A DNA stretch of 47,400 nucleotides, taken from Pseudomonadota bacterium. GTDB lineage: Bacteria; Pseudomonadota; Alphaproteobacteria; Acetobacterales; Acetobacteraceae. The stretch is taken from positions 1 through 47,400 of the forward strand of contig JAFADX010000381.1 of assembly GCA_023424475.1 (NCBI GenBank), given 5' to 3'. A program made the translations under genes and the position numbers. Under the pieces are notes generated by a model. It was not told the DNA's origin. It worked only from the letters and a program-made list of their open reading frames with translations, and ran no database searches. Positions 1 to 8,698 of this stretch are shown here, one piece after another (positions within the stretch are counted from its first letter, which is position 1; each line of letters begins with the position of its first letter).

Positions 1-984
1 GGCCTGCGCAGCCTCGCGGCATCGCTGCGCGGCCTCTTCGCCTTCCGCCCCGGCGCCGAGGTCGCCGCCGAGCTCGACCCCCGCACCCTCGGCGACGACC
101 TGCTCGAGGCGCTGGGCGGCATCGGCCTGACGCGCGCGAGCCTCGGCGTGCAGGACATCTCGCCCGAGGTCCAGGCCCGGATCGGCCGGATCCAGCCGCC
201 CGCGCAGGTCGAGGCCGCGGTGCGCGGGCTGCGCGCGCTCGGCGTCACCGGCATCAACATGGACCTGATCTACGGCCTGCCCGCCCAGGGCGTCGCCGAG
301 GTCGAGGACTCCGCGCGGTTCGCCGCCGGCTGCGGCGCCGACCGCATCGCCGTCTTCGGCTATGCGCATGTTCCCTGGATGAAGCCCCACCAGAAGGGCA
401 TCCGCGTGGAGGACCTGCCCGACGCCGCGCTGCGCATGCGCCAGGCCGAGGCCGCCGCGCGCGTGCTGACCGGCGCGGGCTATGTCGCGATCGGCCTCGA
501 TCACTTCGCGCGGCCGGGGGATGCGATGGCCCTTGCCGCCGCCAGCGGCCGCCTGCGCCGCAACTTCCAGGGCTACACCACCGACACCGCCCCCTTCCTG
601 ATCGGGTTCGGCGCTTCGGCGATCGGCGCGGCGCCGCGCGGCTACGTGCAGAACGAGGCCGACGAGAGGCGCTGGCTCGCCGCCGTCGAGGCGGGCCGCC
701 TGCCGACCGCGCGGGGCCGGGCGCTGAGCGCCGAGGATCGCCTGCGGGCCCGGCTGATAGAGCGCATCATGTGCGAGGGCGGCATAGCCGAAGCGGATGT
801 GCCGGCGGAGGTGATGGCGGGCGCCGGCGATCGCATCGATGCGCTGGTCGGGGACGGCCTCGTCTCGCGGCAGGCGGGCCGGCTGGCCATGACGCCTGCC
901 GGGCGGCCCTTCCTGCGGCACCTCGCCGCCTGCTTCGACGCCTATCTCAAGCCCCTGCCGGCGCGCCACAGCGCCGCGGTCTGA
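1..984 (+). CDS. hemN: Oxygen-independent coproporphyrinogen III oxidase, 5' end outside window
   Basis: Anaerobic haem synthesis: this radical-SAM enzyme decarboxylates coproporphyrinogen III to protoporphyrinogen IX in the cytoplasm. The frame is open from base 1, and 327 codons precede the TGA at 982. The visible text has the family's SLGVQD segment followed by a VQ-x-RIGR-x-QP stretch, then LIYGLPAQ (a LIYGLP-type motif) and FGYAHVPWMKPHQ. The C-terminal HemN domain ends in a PAGRPFLRHLAACFD stretch typical of bacterial HemN rather than HemW. The CxxxCxxC cluster motif would lie upstream and cannot be seen. The gene converges on the response regulator downstream. Confidence 0.93.
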   Translation, partial: GLRSLAASLRGLFAFRPGAEVAAELDPRTLGDDLLEALGGIGLTRASLGVQDISPEVQARIGRIQPPAQVEAAVRGLRALGVTGINMDLIYGLPAQGVAEVEDSARFAAGCGADRIAVFGYAHVPWMKPHQKGIRVEDLPDAALRMRQAEAAARVLTGAGYVAIGLDHFARPGDAMALAAASGRLRRNFQGYTTDTAPFLIGFGASAIGAAPRGYVQNEADERRWLAAVEAGRLPTARGRALSAEDRLRARLIERIMCEGGIAEADVPAEVMAGAGDRIDALVGDGLVSRQAGRLAMTPAGRPFLRHLAACFDAYLKPLPARHSAAV

Positions 985-1084
985 TACCAAGCGGACGAAG
1001 GTCCGGCCCACGGCCCGCGGGGCCGGGCTCCCGAAGGGGCGCCGGCGCGAAGGCGCAGCTTTCGGCGATTGCCGCGCGAGGGCT

Positions 1085-1456
1085 TCAGCGTCCCTGGCAG
1101 AGCCGCTCGACCAGCAGGGTGAGATCGGCGGGGTCGTAAGGCTTGGGCAGCACCGGGACGTGCCGGTAGGTCTGCGGCAGCCCTGCCGAGCCATAGCCGG
1201 TCGCCACCAGGAACGGGATGCCGCGCGCGAGCAGCGCGTCGGCCACCGGGATGGAATTCTCGCCGCCGAGGTTGAGGTCCAGCACCGCCGCCGCCGGCTG
1301 CTCGGCCGCCAGCATCTCGAGAGCCTCGGCAACGGAGCGCGCGGGGCCGATCACACCGAAGCCGGCATCGAGCAGCGCGTCCTCGATCAGCATCGCCACC
1401 AGGGCCTCGTCCTCGATCACGAGGATGCGGCGGCTGGGGTCGGGTGGCGTCATCAT
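1085..1456 (-). CDS. Single-domain response regulator (receiver only)
   Basis: A stand-alone CheY-like receiver of 123 residues with no output domain. Visible are ILVIEDE with the acidic pocket residues, AVLDLNLGG with the phospho-acceptor Asp, VATGYG with the conserved Thr, and LPKPYDPADL with the conserved Lys. The ATG at 1456 was chosen because AAGGA sits six bases before it; a second ATG follows directly. The frame is open further upstream, but that part has no receiver homology. No histidine kinase lies nearby, so the partner is unknown. Receivers of this kind often work in phosphorelays or with HWE-type kinases in alphaproteobacteria, which is inference here. Confidence 0.88.
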   Translation of the reverse strand: MMTPPDPSRRILVIEDEALVAMLIEDALLDAGFGVIGPARSVAEALEMLAAEQPAAAVLDLNLGGENSIPVADALLARGIPFLVATGYGSAGLPQTYRHVPVLPKPYDPADLTLLVERLCQGR

Positions 1457-1504
1457 CGGCAGTCCTTCGCACTCCGTGCCCGACCGGCGACCGGAATTCC
1501 CCCT

Positions 1505-1531
1505 GGTAGCGGAACGCAGCCGTCCGCTACC
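1505..1531. repeat. 9-bp inverted repeat upstream of the response regulator
   Basis: GGTAGCGGA and its exact reverse complement are separated by nine bases. It lies between the response regulator start and the MFS transporter end, so it could be an operator for the former or a stem downstream of the latter. There is no T tract. Confidence 0.4.
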
Positions 1532-1633
1532 GACGATTGATCGCCTGAAGGCACGCTCGCGGAAAAGCTGGGCCATCGCGATCCTCTGCCCGTGTAGCCC
1601 ATGCCGGACCGCGCGTCACCGTCGCCGCCATGG

Positions 1634-2851
1634 TTACGATCGGTCGCGCGCCAGGCAGAGCACCAGCGCGAGCGCGACCAGCCCCACGGCCGCCATTCCC
1701 GCGACCGCATCGCGCGGGCCGAAGGCATCGGCCAGGAACCCCACCGCCAGCACCCCGAGCGGCCCCATGCCGATGCAGGTGGTGGTCAGGCCGAGGATGC
1801 GCGAACGCGCCTCGAGCGGCGCATGCATCATCACCAGCCCGGTCTGCAGGCTGGAAAAGGCCGCCGTGCCCACCCCGCCCACCATCAGCAGCAGCACGGC
1901 CCCCTTGAGCGACGGCGACTGCGCCGCGAGCAGCAGCACCGCGAGGAAACCGGCCGAGCCCGCGGCGAGCACCGCCCATCCCGGCGCCGCCCCGCGCCGG
2001 AGAGCGAGCGCCAGCCCTGCCAGCAGCGCCCCGAAGGGCTCGGCCGCGGCGAGCAGACCGACCGCCGCCGGGCTCGCCCCGAAGGCCACCGCCCCGAAGG
2101 CCGGCAGGATCGCCGTGTAGGAGAAGCCGAAGACGTTCATCACGATGGTGACGCCGAGCACCAGGCGCAGCACCGGCATCCGCAGGGCGATGCGCAGCGC
2201 CTCGGCCACCTCGTGCGCGAGGCGCCGCGGCACCAGGCGCCGGCGCTCCTGCTCGTGCCGCACGCCCGAGACCAGGCCGAAGGCGACCACGTAGACGACC
2301 GAGGCGATGACGTAGGCCGCCGTCACGCCGACCGTCTGGTAGAAGATGCCGCCCGCGAGCGGGCCGACCATACGCGTCGTGCTGCCCGTCATGGTGTCGA
2401 AGGCGACGGCCTGGACGATGCGGTGCGGCCCCGCCGCTTCCGCCACCATCCGCCGCCGCGTCGCGAGCTCGTTGGTCCAGACCAGGCCGCCCAGCATCCC
2501 GTTGAGGAACAGGTGCCAGAGCGTGAGCACGCCGCCCGCCGCCAGCGCGGCGATGACCATCGCCCCCACCGCCGTCGCGGCCTGGCCGGCCATGAGCAGC
2601 TTCTTGCGGTCGAGGCTTTCGGCGAGCGCCCCCGAGATCGCCCCCGCCGTCAGCATCGGCAGCGCGCGCGCCATCAGCACCAGCGAGACGTCGAAGGCCG
2701 ATGCGGTCAGCTCATAGGCGAAGAGCCCGCTGACCAGCATCTCCACCCAGCGCATCGAGTTGGTCAGGCCGCCGGCCGCCCACAGCCGGACGAAGGCGGC
2801 GTTCGCGAGCAGTTCGCGAACGGGACTTCGTTCCGGCCCGGGCGGGCTCAA
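1634..2851 (-). CDS. MFS transporter (MFS_3 / EntS-like exporter family)
   Basis: About 405 residues with the hydrophobic pattern of a 12-helix major facilitator. The N-terminus reads LLANAAFVRLWAAGG, as in EntS-like proteins, and the A-motif equivalent ALAESLDRKKLL follows helix 2. No ATG or GTG exists before the first helix. The best start is TTG at 2851, which overlaps the TGA of the upstream dehydrogenase and suggests coupled translation. The reading frame stays open upstream only because it runs through that neighbour in another frame. As third gene of a leftward operon it may move a carboxylate or be a drug exporter; the substrate cannot be told. Confidence 0.85.
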   Translation of the reverse strand: MSPPGPERSPVRELLANAAFVRLWAAGGLTNSMRWVEMLVSGLFAYELTASAFDVSLVLMARALPMLTAGAISGALAESLDRKKLLMAGQAATAVGAMVIAALAAGGVLTLWHLFLNGMLGGLVWTNELATRRRMVAEAAGPHRIVQAVAFDTMTGSTTRMVGPLAGGIFYQTVGVTAAYVIASVVYVVAFGLVSGVRHEQERRRLVPRRLAHEVAEALRIALRMPVLRLVLGVTIVMNVFGFSYTAILPAFGAVAFGASPAAVGLLAAAEPFGALLAGLALALRRGAAPGWAVLAAGSAGFLAVLLLAAQSPSLKGAVLLLMVGGVGTAAFSSLQTGLVMMHAPLEARSRILGLTTTCIGMGPLGVLAVGFLADAFGPRDAVAGMAAVGLVALALVLCLARDRS

Positions 2852-3972
2852 TAGCCGGAATCGTCCAGCCGCAGCAGCGGGAAGGCGCTGTGCACATGCG
2901 GCAGGTTCGTCGGCATCGCCGCATGCACGAAGCCCGGGCCGAGCTGCGCCACCGAGGTCGCGCCGAGCAGCCCGAGGCAGGAGCGGATCTCGTTCTCCAG
3001 GATCTCGAGCATCCGCACCACGCCGGCCGCGCCGTCGGCCGCGAGCGCATAGCAGTAGAGCCGGCCGAGGCCGACGCATTCGGCCCCGAGGCAGAGCGCC
3101 TTCACCACGTCGGTCCCGCGCGAGAAGCCGCCATCCACCCAGACCTTCGCGCGGCCGGCGACGGCCTGCACCACCTCGGGCAGCACCTCGATCGAGCCGC
3201 GCCCGGCATCGAGCTGGCGGCCGCCGTGGTTCGAGACATAGACGACCTCGACCCCGTGCTCGCAGGCGATCATCGCGTCCTCGCCGGTCGCGATGCCCTT
3301 GAGGATCAGCGGCAGGTCCGGGTGCATGTCCCGGATGCGCTTCACGTCGTCCCAGTTCAGCCGGGCCTGGTGGCGCTGCGCGTCGCCGGTGGCGGTGGCG
3401 CGCCACGGCTTGGCGAAACGGCGGGCGATGTCGCGCTCGCGGCGGGAATAGATCGCGGTGTCCACCGTCAGGCAGAAGGCGTCGTAGCCATGCGCCCTGG
3501 CGCGCTGGATGCTGTCCTCGATGAAGGCTGCGTCGCCGCGCACGTAGAGCTGGTAGATCTTCATCCCCGGCGTCGCCGCCGCGGTGGTCTCGAGGCCCGG
3601 CCGGGTCACGCTGCTGACCATGATCGGCACGCCGAAGGCCGAGGCACCCTCCCCCGCCGTCGCCGCGCCGTTGCTGCCGACGGCGATGGATTCGAGCCCG
3701 CCCACCGGCGCGAGCATCACCGGCAGGCGCACCCGCCTGCCGAACAGGGTCGAAGTGGTGTCGATCTCCGACACGTCGCGCAGCACGCGCGGACGGAAGG
3801 CGAGCGCATCGATGCCCATGCGGTTGCGCCGCATGGTGGTCTCGGTCTCGGTGGCGCCGACGAGGTAGTCCCAGATGTTCGCATCCAGGCGGTTCCTGGC
3901 CGCCTTCACGAATTCATGCAGCACCAGGTACTTGGTCTGGAGTTCGGCCAGGGTCTCGGGATTGACGGGCAT
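2848..3972 (-). CDS. FMN-dependent alpha-hydroxy-acid dehydrogenase (lactate dehydrogenase-like)
   Basis: Oxidises an L-2-hydroxy acid such as lactate, glycolate or mandelate to the 2-keto acid. The protein has 374 residues, normal for the family. Visible are LPVMLAPVGG (83-92), YQLYVRGD (140-147), the FMN-contacting Lys in LILKGI (225), the catalytic His in SNHGGRQLD (His249, Arg252), and the phosphate-binding VDGGFSRGTDVVKAL and GLGRLY segments. The ATG at 3972 lies 17 bases after the preceding gene. Substrate is unknown: lactate is the default, but the oxaloacetate-decarboxylase-like neighbour suggests organic-acid turnover around pyruvate. Confidence 0.9.
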   Translation of the reverse strand: MPVNPETLAELQTKYLVLHEFVKAARNRLDANIWDYLVGATETETTMRRNRMGIDALAFRPRVLRDVSEIDTTSTLFGRRVRLPVMLAPVGGLESIAVGSNGAATAGEGASAFGVPIMVSSVTRPGLETTAAATPGMKIYQLYVRGDAAFIEDSIQRARAHGYDAFCLTVDTAIYSRRERDIARRFAKPWRATATGDAQRHQARLNWDDVKRIRDMHPDLPLILKGIATGEDAMIACEHGVEVVYVSNHGGRQLDAGRGSIEVLPEVVQAVAGRAKVWVDGGFSRGTDVVKALCLGAECVGLGRLYCYALAADGAAGVVRMLEILENEIRSCLGLLGATSVAQLGPGFVHAAMPTNLPHVHSAFPLLRLDDSGY

Positions 3973-3989
3973 GGCGGTCTCGTCCGGTC

Positions 3990-4865
3990 TCAGAGGAAGT
4001 CGCGGGTCCAGGCGGCGTAGTCGGCTTCGCGCGTCACGGCCTTCATCATCGGGGCCGGGGCGACGCCCTGCAGGTCGGCGGGCGCGGTGCCCTCGCGCAG
4101 CGCCTTCAGCGTGGCGTGGACGGCGGCGACCGCGGCGGCGAAGGGCTGGTGGCCCTGCAGCGCGACGCGCACGCCATGGGCGGCGAGGCGCGCCTTGTCC
4201 GCCATCCTCGGCGGCGTGCCGCCGAGGATGATCGGCAACCCGCCGGCCACCGCCTGGATCGCGGCGAGCTGCTCCCACTCATTCACCCCGGTGAAGAACA
4301 GCGCGTCGGCGCCGCAGGCAGCATAGGCCCTGGCCCGTCGCACCGCCTCGTCGAGGCTGGCGAGGTTCAGCGCGCTGGTGCGCGCGACGACGACGAGGCC
4401 CGGATCCTGCCGCGCCGCGACGGCCGCGCGCATCTTGCCCAGGCCGGCCTCGAGGCTGAGCAGCCCCGGCTCGGCGACGCCATGGCCGCGCGGCAGGTCG
4501 GTGTCCTCGATGGTCAGGGCGGCGATGCCGGCGGTCTCCAGTTCCTCGACCGTGCGCATGACGTTCAGCGCATTGCCGTAGCCGTGGTCGGCATCGACCA
4601 GCAGCGGCGGCGCGCCGGCGCGGCAGATGCGTCGCGCCTGGTCGGCGAATTCCGTCAGCGTCAGCACGATGAGGTCCGGCGCGCCGAGCACGGTCAGGGA
4701 GGCGACGGAACCCGCGAACATCGCCGCCTCGAATCCGAGATCGGCGGCGATGCGCCCGGCGATGGGATCATGCACGGAAGCGGGATGGATGCAGGCATCG
4801 CCCGCCAGGACCGCGCGAAAGGCCGCGCGGCGCTCGGCCGTGCTCGGTGGACGTCCCATCCCCAT
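3990..4865 (-). CDS. Isocitrate lyase/PEP mutase superfamily protein, oxaloacetate-decarboxylase type
   Basis: Cytosolic TIM-barrel enzyme of 291 residues. The metal site DADHGYGNALNVMRTV (91-106) and ALTIEDT are shared almost word for word with the Pseudomonas oxaloacetate decarboxylase branch (PA4872 type, from memory). The KKCGH motif of true isocitrate lyase is absent, so glyoxylate-cycle function is unlikely. The predicted reaction is oxaloacetate to pyruvate plus CO2; carboxyphosphonate-type mutases of the superfamily are alternatives. Of two in-frame ATGs (4865, 4859) the first is preceded by GGGGGAAGAA. First gene of a leftward operon, divergent from the M20 peptidase across 85 bases. 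Confidence 0.85.
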   Translation of the reverse strand: MGMGRPPSTAERRAAFRAVLAGDACIHPASVHDPIAGRIAADLGFEAAMFAGSVASLTVLGAPDLIVLTLTEFADQARRICRAGAPPLLVDADHGYGNALNVMRTVEELETAGIAALTIEDTDLPRGHGVAEPGLLSLEAGLGKMRAAVAARQDPGLVVVARTSALNLASLDEAVRRARAYAACGADALFFTGVNEWEQLAAIQAVAGGLPIILGGTPPRMADKARLAAHGVRVALQGHQPFAAAVAAVHATLKALREGTAPADLQGVAPAPMMKAVTREADYAAWTRDFL

Positions 4866-4950
4866 TTCTTCCCCCGGTATTCCTGGCGGGCACTCTGCAA
4901 CCGCCGGCCCGGCCGGTCTAGGCTGCGCCCGTGCAGTCGAGGGATGCAGC

Positions 4951-6342
4951 ATGAGCGAAGCGGTGGCCGAGGCGCTGGTGGCGCGCAAGGACGAGATCCT
5001 GGAGCGGCTGAAGGCGCTCCTGCGCCTGCCCAGCGTCAGCACCGACCCGTCCTGTGCCGACGGGATGAAGGCGACGCGGGACTTCCTGACGGCGAGGCTG
5101 AAGGAGGCCGGGCTGTCCGACGTCCGCCTGCTGGAAGGCGGCGGACAGCCGGCGGTGACCGGTTCCTGGACAGGCGCTCCCGGCAGGCCGACGCTGATCG
5201 TCTATGGCCACTACGACGTGCAGCCGCCCGACCCGATCGCCCTCTGGACCACCCCGCCCTTCGAGCCGACCATCCGCGACGGGCGGCTCTATGCGCGCGG
5301 GGCTTCGGACGTGAAGGGCTCGACCCTGATCGCGGTCGAGACCGTCGCCGCCTTCATCGCCGCGGGCGGCTGCCCGGTGAACATCCGCTTCTTCCTCGAG
5401 GGCGAGGAGGAAATCGGCAGCCCCTCCCTGCCCGCCCTGATCGAGCGCAACCGGGACGCGCTGGCGGCGGATGCCGTGATCTCGGCCGATGGCGGGCGCG
5501 CCAGCACGACCCTGCCCACGGTCAATGTCGGCTCGCGCGGGCTGACCAAGCTCGAGGTCACGCTCCGCACCGCATCGAAGGACATGCATTCGGGCCGCTA
5601 CGGCGGCGCGGTGCGCAACGCGAACCATGAACTGGCGCGGCTGATCGCGACGCTGCACGACGAGCAGGGCCGCATCGCCGTCGCCGGCTTCATGGACGAC
5701 CTGGCCCCGATCGGCCCGCGCGAGCGCGAAGACGCCGCGGCGCTGGCGATGAACGAGGCCGAGTTCTACGGCGCGATCGGCGCGGCGCCCTATGGCGACC
5801 CCGCCCTCGGCCTGCGCGAGCGCATCACCCTCATCCCGACCATCGAGGTCAACGGCATGTGGGGCGGCTACACCGGGGCCGGCAGCAAGACCGTGCTGCC
5901 CTGCGAGGCCCATGCGAAGTTCACCATGCGCCTCGGCCCCGGGCAGGATCCCGCCCGCGCGCAGGCCCTGCTGCGCGGGCACCTGCTGGCCCGGGCACCG
6001 GCCGGCGTGGCGCTGGAATTCCCGCCGCAGGACGCCGGCTCCCCGGCCTTCACCCTGCGCGAAGGCCATCCGCTGCTGGCCGCCGCCGAAAGCGTCATCC
6101 GGCAGACCACGGGCCGCGCGCCGGTGCGCGCGCGCATCGGCGGCACGCTGCCCATCACGGCGATCTTCCGGGAAATGCTCGGCCTCGACACGCTGATGTT
6201 CGGCTACGCCATGCCGGATGAGGACGTGCACGCGCCGAACGAGTTCTTCCGGCTCTCCTCGCTCGAGGAAGGGCTGCGCGGATGGCCGCTGCTGCTGACG
6301 GAACTCGGCAGGGTGACGCCGGAGGCGCTGCGCGGAGAGTAG
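4951..6342 (+). CDS. M20 family metallopeptidase (dipeptidase)
   Basis: Zinc-dependent dipeptidase/carboxypeptidase of 463 residues. Metal-site motifs are YGHYDVQP (His87, Asp89), ASDVKG (Asp120 as the bridging residue) and LEGEEEIGSPSL (the general base Glu and metal Glu near 151-153). A dimerisation lid occupies the middle, and EDVHAPNEFF near the C-terminus supplies the last His. The ATG at 4951 has GAGGG about eight bases upstream. The pattern matches the CNDP/M20A-type dipeptidases rather than ArgE or DapE. It is transcribed away from the organic-acid operon and ends ten bases before the tetR remnant. Confidence 0.92.
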   Translation: MSEAVAEALVARKDEILERLKALLRLPSVSTDPSCADGMKATRDFLTARLKEAGLSDVRLLEGGGQPAVTGSWTGAPGRPTLIVYGHYDVQPPDPIALWTTPPFEPTIRDGRLYARGASDVKGSTLIAVETVAAFIAAGGCPVNIRFFLEGEEEIGSPSLPALIERNRDALAADAVISADGGRASTTLPTVNVGSRGLTKLEVTLRTASKDMHSGRYGGAVRNANHELARLIATLHDEQGRIAVAGFMDDLAPIGPREREDAAALAMNEAEFYGAIGAAPYGDPALGLRERITLIPTIEVNGMWGGYTGAGSKTVLPCEAHAKFTMRLGPGQDPARAQALLRGHLLARAPAGVALEFPPQDAGSPAFTLREGHPLLAAAESVIRQTTGRAPVRARIGGTLPITAIFREMLGLDTLMFGYAMPDEDVHAPNEFFRLSSLEEGLRGWPLLLTELGRVTPEALRGE

Positions 6343-6352
6343 CGCACTCCTC

Positions 6353-6658
6353 CTATCCTCGCAGCCCGGACGGGCCGCGCGCCAGCGCCTCGGGCCCGCC
6401 GCTGCCCGGCACGGCGGCGTGGACGACATGGCCGAGGACCAGCGAAAGCAGGGCCTCGGCCACCGCGGCGGGATCGGCATCGGCGCGGATCGTGCCGGCC
6501 GCCCTCCAGGCCGCGGCGAGGCGCTGCAGCCCCTCGCGGAACGCCCCGTAGTGAAGCCGCATCATGTCGCGCAGGCGCTCGTTGCGCTGCGCCTCGGCCC
6601 AGCCCAGCAGCGCGATGCGGCGGAGGTCGAATCCCTCGCGCTGCGAGAAGCCGTCGAT
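6353..6658 (-). pseudogene. TetR-family regulator, C-terminal fragment only
   Basis: About 100 codons match the C-terminal ligand domain of TetR regulators, with an RRIALLGWAEAQRNERLRDM helix, then WRAAGTIRADADPAAVAEAL and a final AVAEALLSLVLGHV segment. The N-terminal helix-turn-helix is gone. Homology stops at about 6658, where the sequence passes into the facing lactonase fragment. No start codon with a ribosome site precedes it. It would have been the divergent regulator of that lactonase before a deletion removed both 5' ends. Confidence 0.75.
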
Positions 6659-6661
6659 CGC

Positions 6662-7321
6662 GGCGACACCTGGCGGAACTCCGTTCCCGGCTATCTGCCG
6701 CGCTGGAACCCGTTCTTCACCAAGGAGGTCATCATCAGGGTCGCACCGCGGGAAGAGATCGGCCCGCGGCTCGACGCCATGGGCCTTGACCCCGCGCGCG
6801 ATCTCTCGGCGGTGGTCCTCACCCATTTCCACCACGCCCATACGGGCGGGCTCGACCACGTCCCGCACACCCGCATCATCGCCCCGCGCGAGAGCTACGA
6901 GGCGTCACGCGGGTTCAAGGGCATGATGATGGGTTGCCTGCCGCAACGCTGGCCGACCTGGTTCAAGCCGGAGCTGGTGACGATGGATGGGTCGCCGGTC
7001 GGCCCCTTCCCCGCCTCGCACGCCATCACCGGCGACGGCCGCATCCTGCTGGTGCCGACGCCGGGCCATGCCGCCGGGCATGCCTCGGTCATCGTGCGGG
7101 GGGACGGCGTGACATGGTTCCTCGCCGGCGACGCCACCTATGACGAGGCCAATCTGCGGGAGGAGAAGGCCGATGGCGTGACCAACGACCCGGCCCTGTC
7201 GGTCGCCACGCTGCGCGCCATCAAGGCCTTCGCGGCGCAGGAGCCGACCGTCATCCTGCCCGCCCACGACCCGGGCGGGCCGCGTCGCCTGGCCGAAGGC
7301 GCGGTGTTCCGCGGCGCCTGA
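6662..7321 (+). pseudogene. Metallo-beta-lactamase-fold lactonase, N-terminus deleted and active site altered
   Basis: Homology to N-acyl-homoserine-lactonase-type MBL proteins begins abruptly near 6662 with GDTWRNS, then VPGYLPRWNPFF, EEIGPRLDAMG and GCLPQRWPTWF. The part before it, with the first beta strands, is missing. The metal motif HxHxDH reads HFHHAH: the Asp is Ala (codon GCC, one base from GAC). Later ligands remain (PTPGHAAGHASV, LAGDATYDEA, ILPAHDP). The frame is open to TGA 7321. Loss of about 50 residues plus the metal-site change makes an active enzyme unlikely. It converges on otsA with nine bases between. Confidence 0.78.
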
Positions 7322-7330
7322 CCCCGCGGC

Positions 7331-8698
7331 TCACGCCGCCTTCAGCGCCTCCACGAAGACGTTGCAGTACCGCGCCGCCGTCACATCGAACACCGCGCGC
7401 CGCAACACCGCGTGCCGCTCCTGCCGCTCCTCGAGCGGCATCTCCAGCGCGGCGTTCATCGCCTCGGCGATCTCGTCGGGGTCGAAGGGGTTGACCAGCA
7501 GCGCATCGGACAGTTCCTCCGCCGCGCCCGCGAAGCGGGAGAGAACGAGCACGCCGGGATCGGCGGGGTCCTGCGCGGCGACGAATTCCTTCGCCACCAG
7601 GTTCATGCCGTCGCGCAGCGGCGTGACCAGGCCGATCCGCGCGATGCGGAACAGCCCCGCGAGCTTGGTCCGCGCCACCGTCTGCGTCATGTAGCGCAGC
7701 GGCACCCAGTCGAACTGGGAAAAGCGGCCGTTGATGTCGCCGGCCAGGCGGTCGAGCTCGCGCCGCAGCACCTGGTATTCCGCGACGTCCTCGCGCGAGC
7801 GGGCGGCGATCTGCAGCATGGAGACGCGCCGGTGCTGCTGCGGGAAGCGGGAGAGCAGCCGCGCGAAGCCCTCGAAGCGATTGGGCAGCCCCTTGGAGTA
7901 GTCCAGCCGGTCCGCGCTGATCGTGAGCTCGCGTCCCGCCAGGCTCTCCTTCATGCGCTGGATGTAGGCGGTGCCGGTGGACCGCGCGGCGATCCGTGCG
8001 AAGGCCGGGGCATCGATGCCGATCGGGTCGGCGATCGCGCGCACGCGGCGGCCCTCGGTCACCACCGACTCGCCCTTCACCGCGAAGCCGCTGAACCGGT
8101 GCGCGCAGTCCAGGAAGTCCTTCAGGTGCGTGCGCGTCTGGAAGCCCACCACGTCGTAGGCGCAGAGCGCGCGCATCAGCGCCCGCGCCGGCGGCAGGGC
8201 GTCCAGCACCGAGGCCGGCACGAAGGGGATATGCAGGAAGAAGCCGATCCGGCCCTTGAAGCCCTTCGCCCGCAGGGCATCGGCGAAGGGGATCAGGTGG
8301 TAGTCGTGCACCCAGATCATGTCGTCGGGCTGCAGCAGCGGCGCCAGCACCGCGGCGTAGGAATCGTTGACCGAGAGATAGCCCTCGAAGTCCTCCCGCC
8401 GGTAGCGCATCAGCCCGAGCCGGAAATGCAGCAGCGGCCAGAGGGAGGAATTGGCGAAGCCGACATAGAAGCGGTCGTAGTCATCCGCCCCGAGGTCGAT
8501 CGTGGCATAGGTGACGCCGCCGCCTTCGACCAGGCGGGCCTGCGAGGTGGTCCGCTCGGAGACGCGCCCCGACCAGCCGAACCAGAGCGTTCCCGGCTCG
8601 ACGAAGGATTGCAGCGCGACGGCGAGGCCGCCCGCGCTTGCCGCGCCCTTCGCCTTCGGCGGCGGCACGCGGTTGGAGACGATCACGAGGCGCGCCAA
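7331..8698 (-). CDS. otsA: Alpha,alpha-trehalose-phosphate synthase
   Basis: GT20 glycosyltransferase joining UDP-glucose and glucose-6-phosphate to trehalose-6-phosphate. Visible are the N-terminal RLVIVSNRVPPP, IWVHDYHLIPFADALR, GFFLHIPF, ADRLDYSKGLPNRF and LRDGMNLVAKEFVA motifs, all in canonical order. I chose TTG 8698 because GGAGG lies seven bases before it and the protein then starts MARLVIVSNRV; ATG 8713 is in frame but contains the ribosome site itself. The start overlaps the end of the GH15 gene by 16 bases, so the two are translationally coupled. Last gene of the leftward trehalose operon. Confidence 0.94.
   Translation of the reverse strand: MARLVIVSNRVPPPKAKGAASAGGLAVALQSFVEPGTLWFGWSGRVSERTTSQARLVEGGGVTYATIDLGADDYDRFYVGFANSSLWPLLHFRLGLMRYRREDFEGYLSVNDSYAAVLAPLLQPDDMIWVHDYHLIPFADALRAKGFKGRIGFFLHIPFVPASVLDALPPARALMRALCAYDVVGFQTRTHLKDFLDCAHRFSGFAVKGESVVTEGRRVRAIADPIGIDAPAFARIAARSTGTAYIQRMKESLAGRELTISADRLDYSKGLPNRFEGFARLLSRFPQQHRRVSMLQIAARSREDVAEYQVLRRELDRLAGDINGRFSQFDWVPLRYMTQTVARTKLAGLFRIARIGLVTPLRDGMNLVAKEFVAAQDPADPGVLVLSRFAGAAEELSDALLVNPFDPDEIAEAMNAALEMPLEERQERHAVLRRAVFDVTAARYCNVFVEALKAA

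Noticed and set aside
1634..3406. A single 590-residue fusion of the MFS protein with an N-terminal extension
   Set aside because: The extension reads through the hydroxy-acid dehydrogenase in another frame on the same strand and has no protein-like features.
4116..5630. Long open frames antisense to the decarboxylase and peptidase genes, and similar ones elsewhere
   Set aside because: They mirror real genes with full motifs, are rich in Arg, Ala and Pro, and show no domain; the high GC content removes stop codons.
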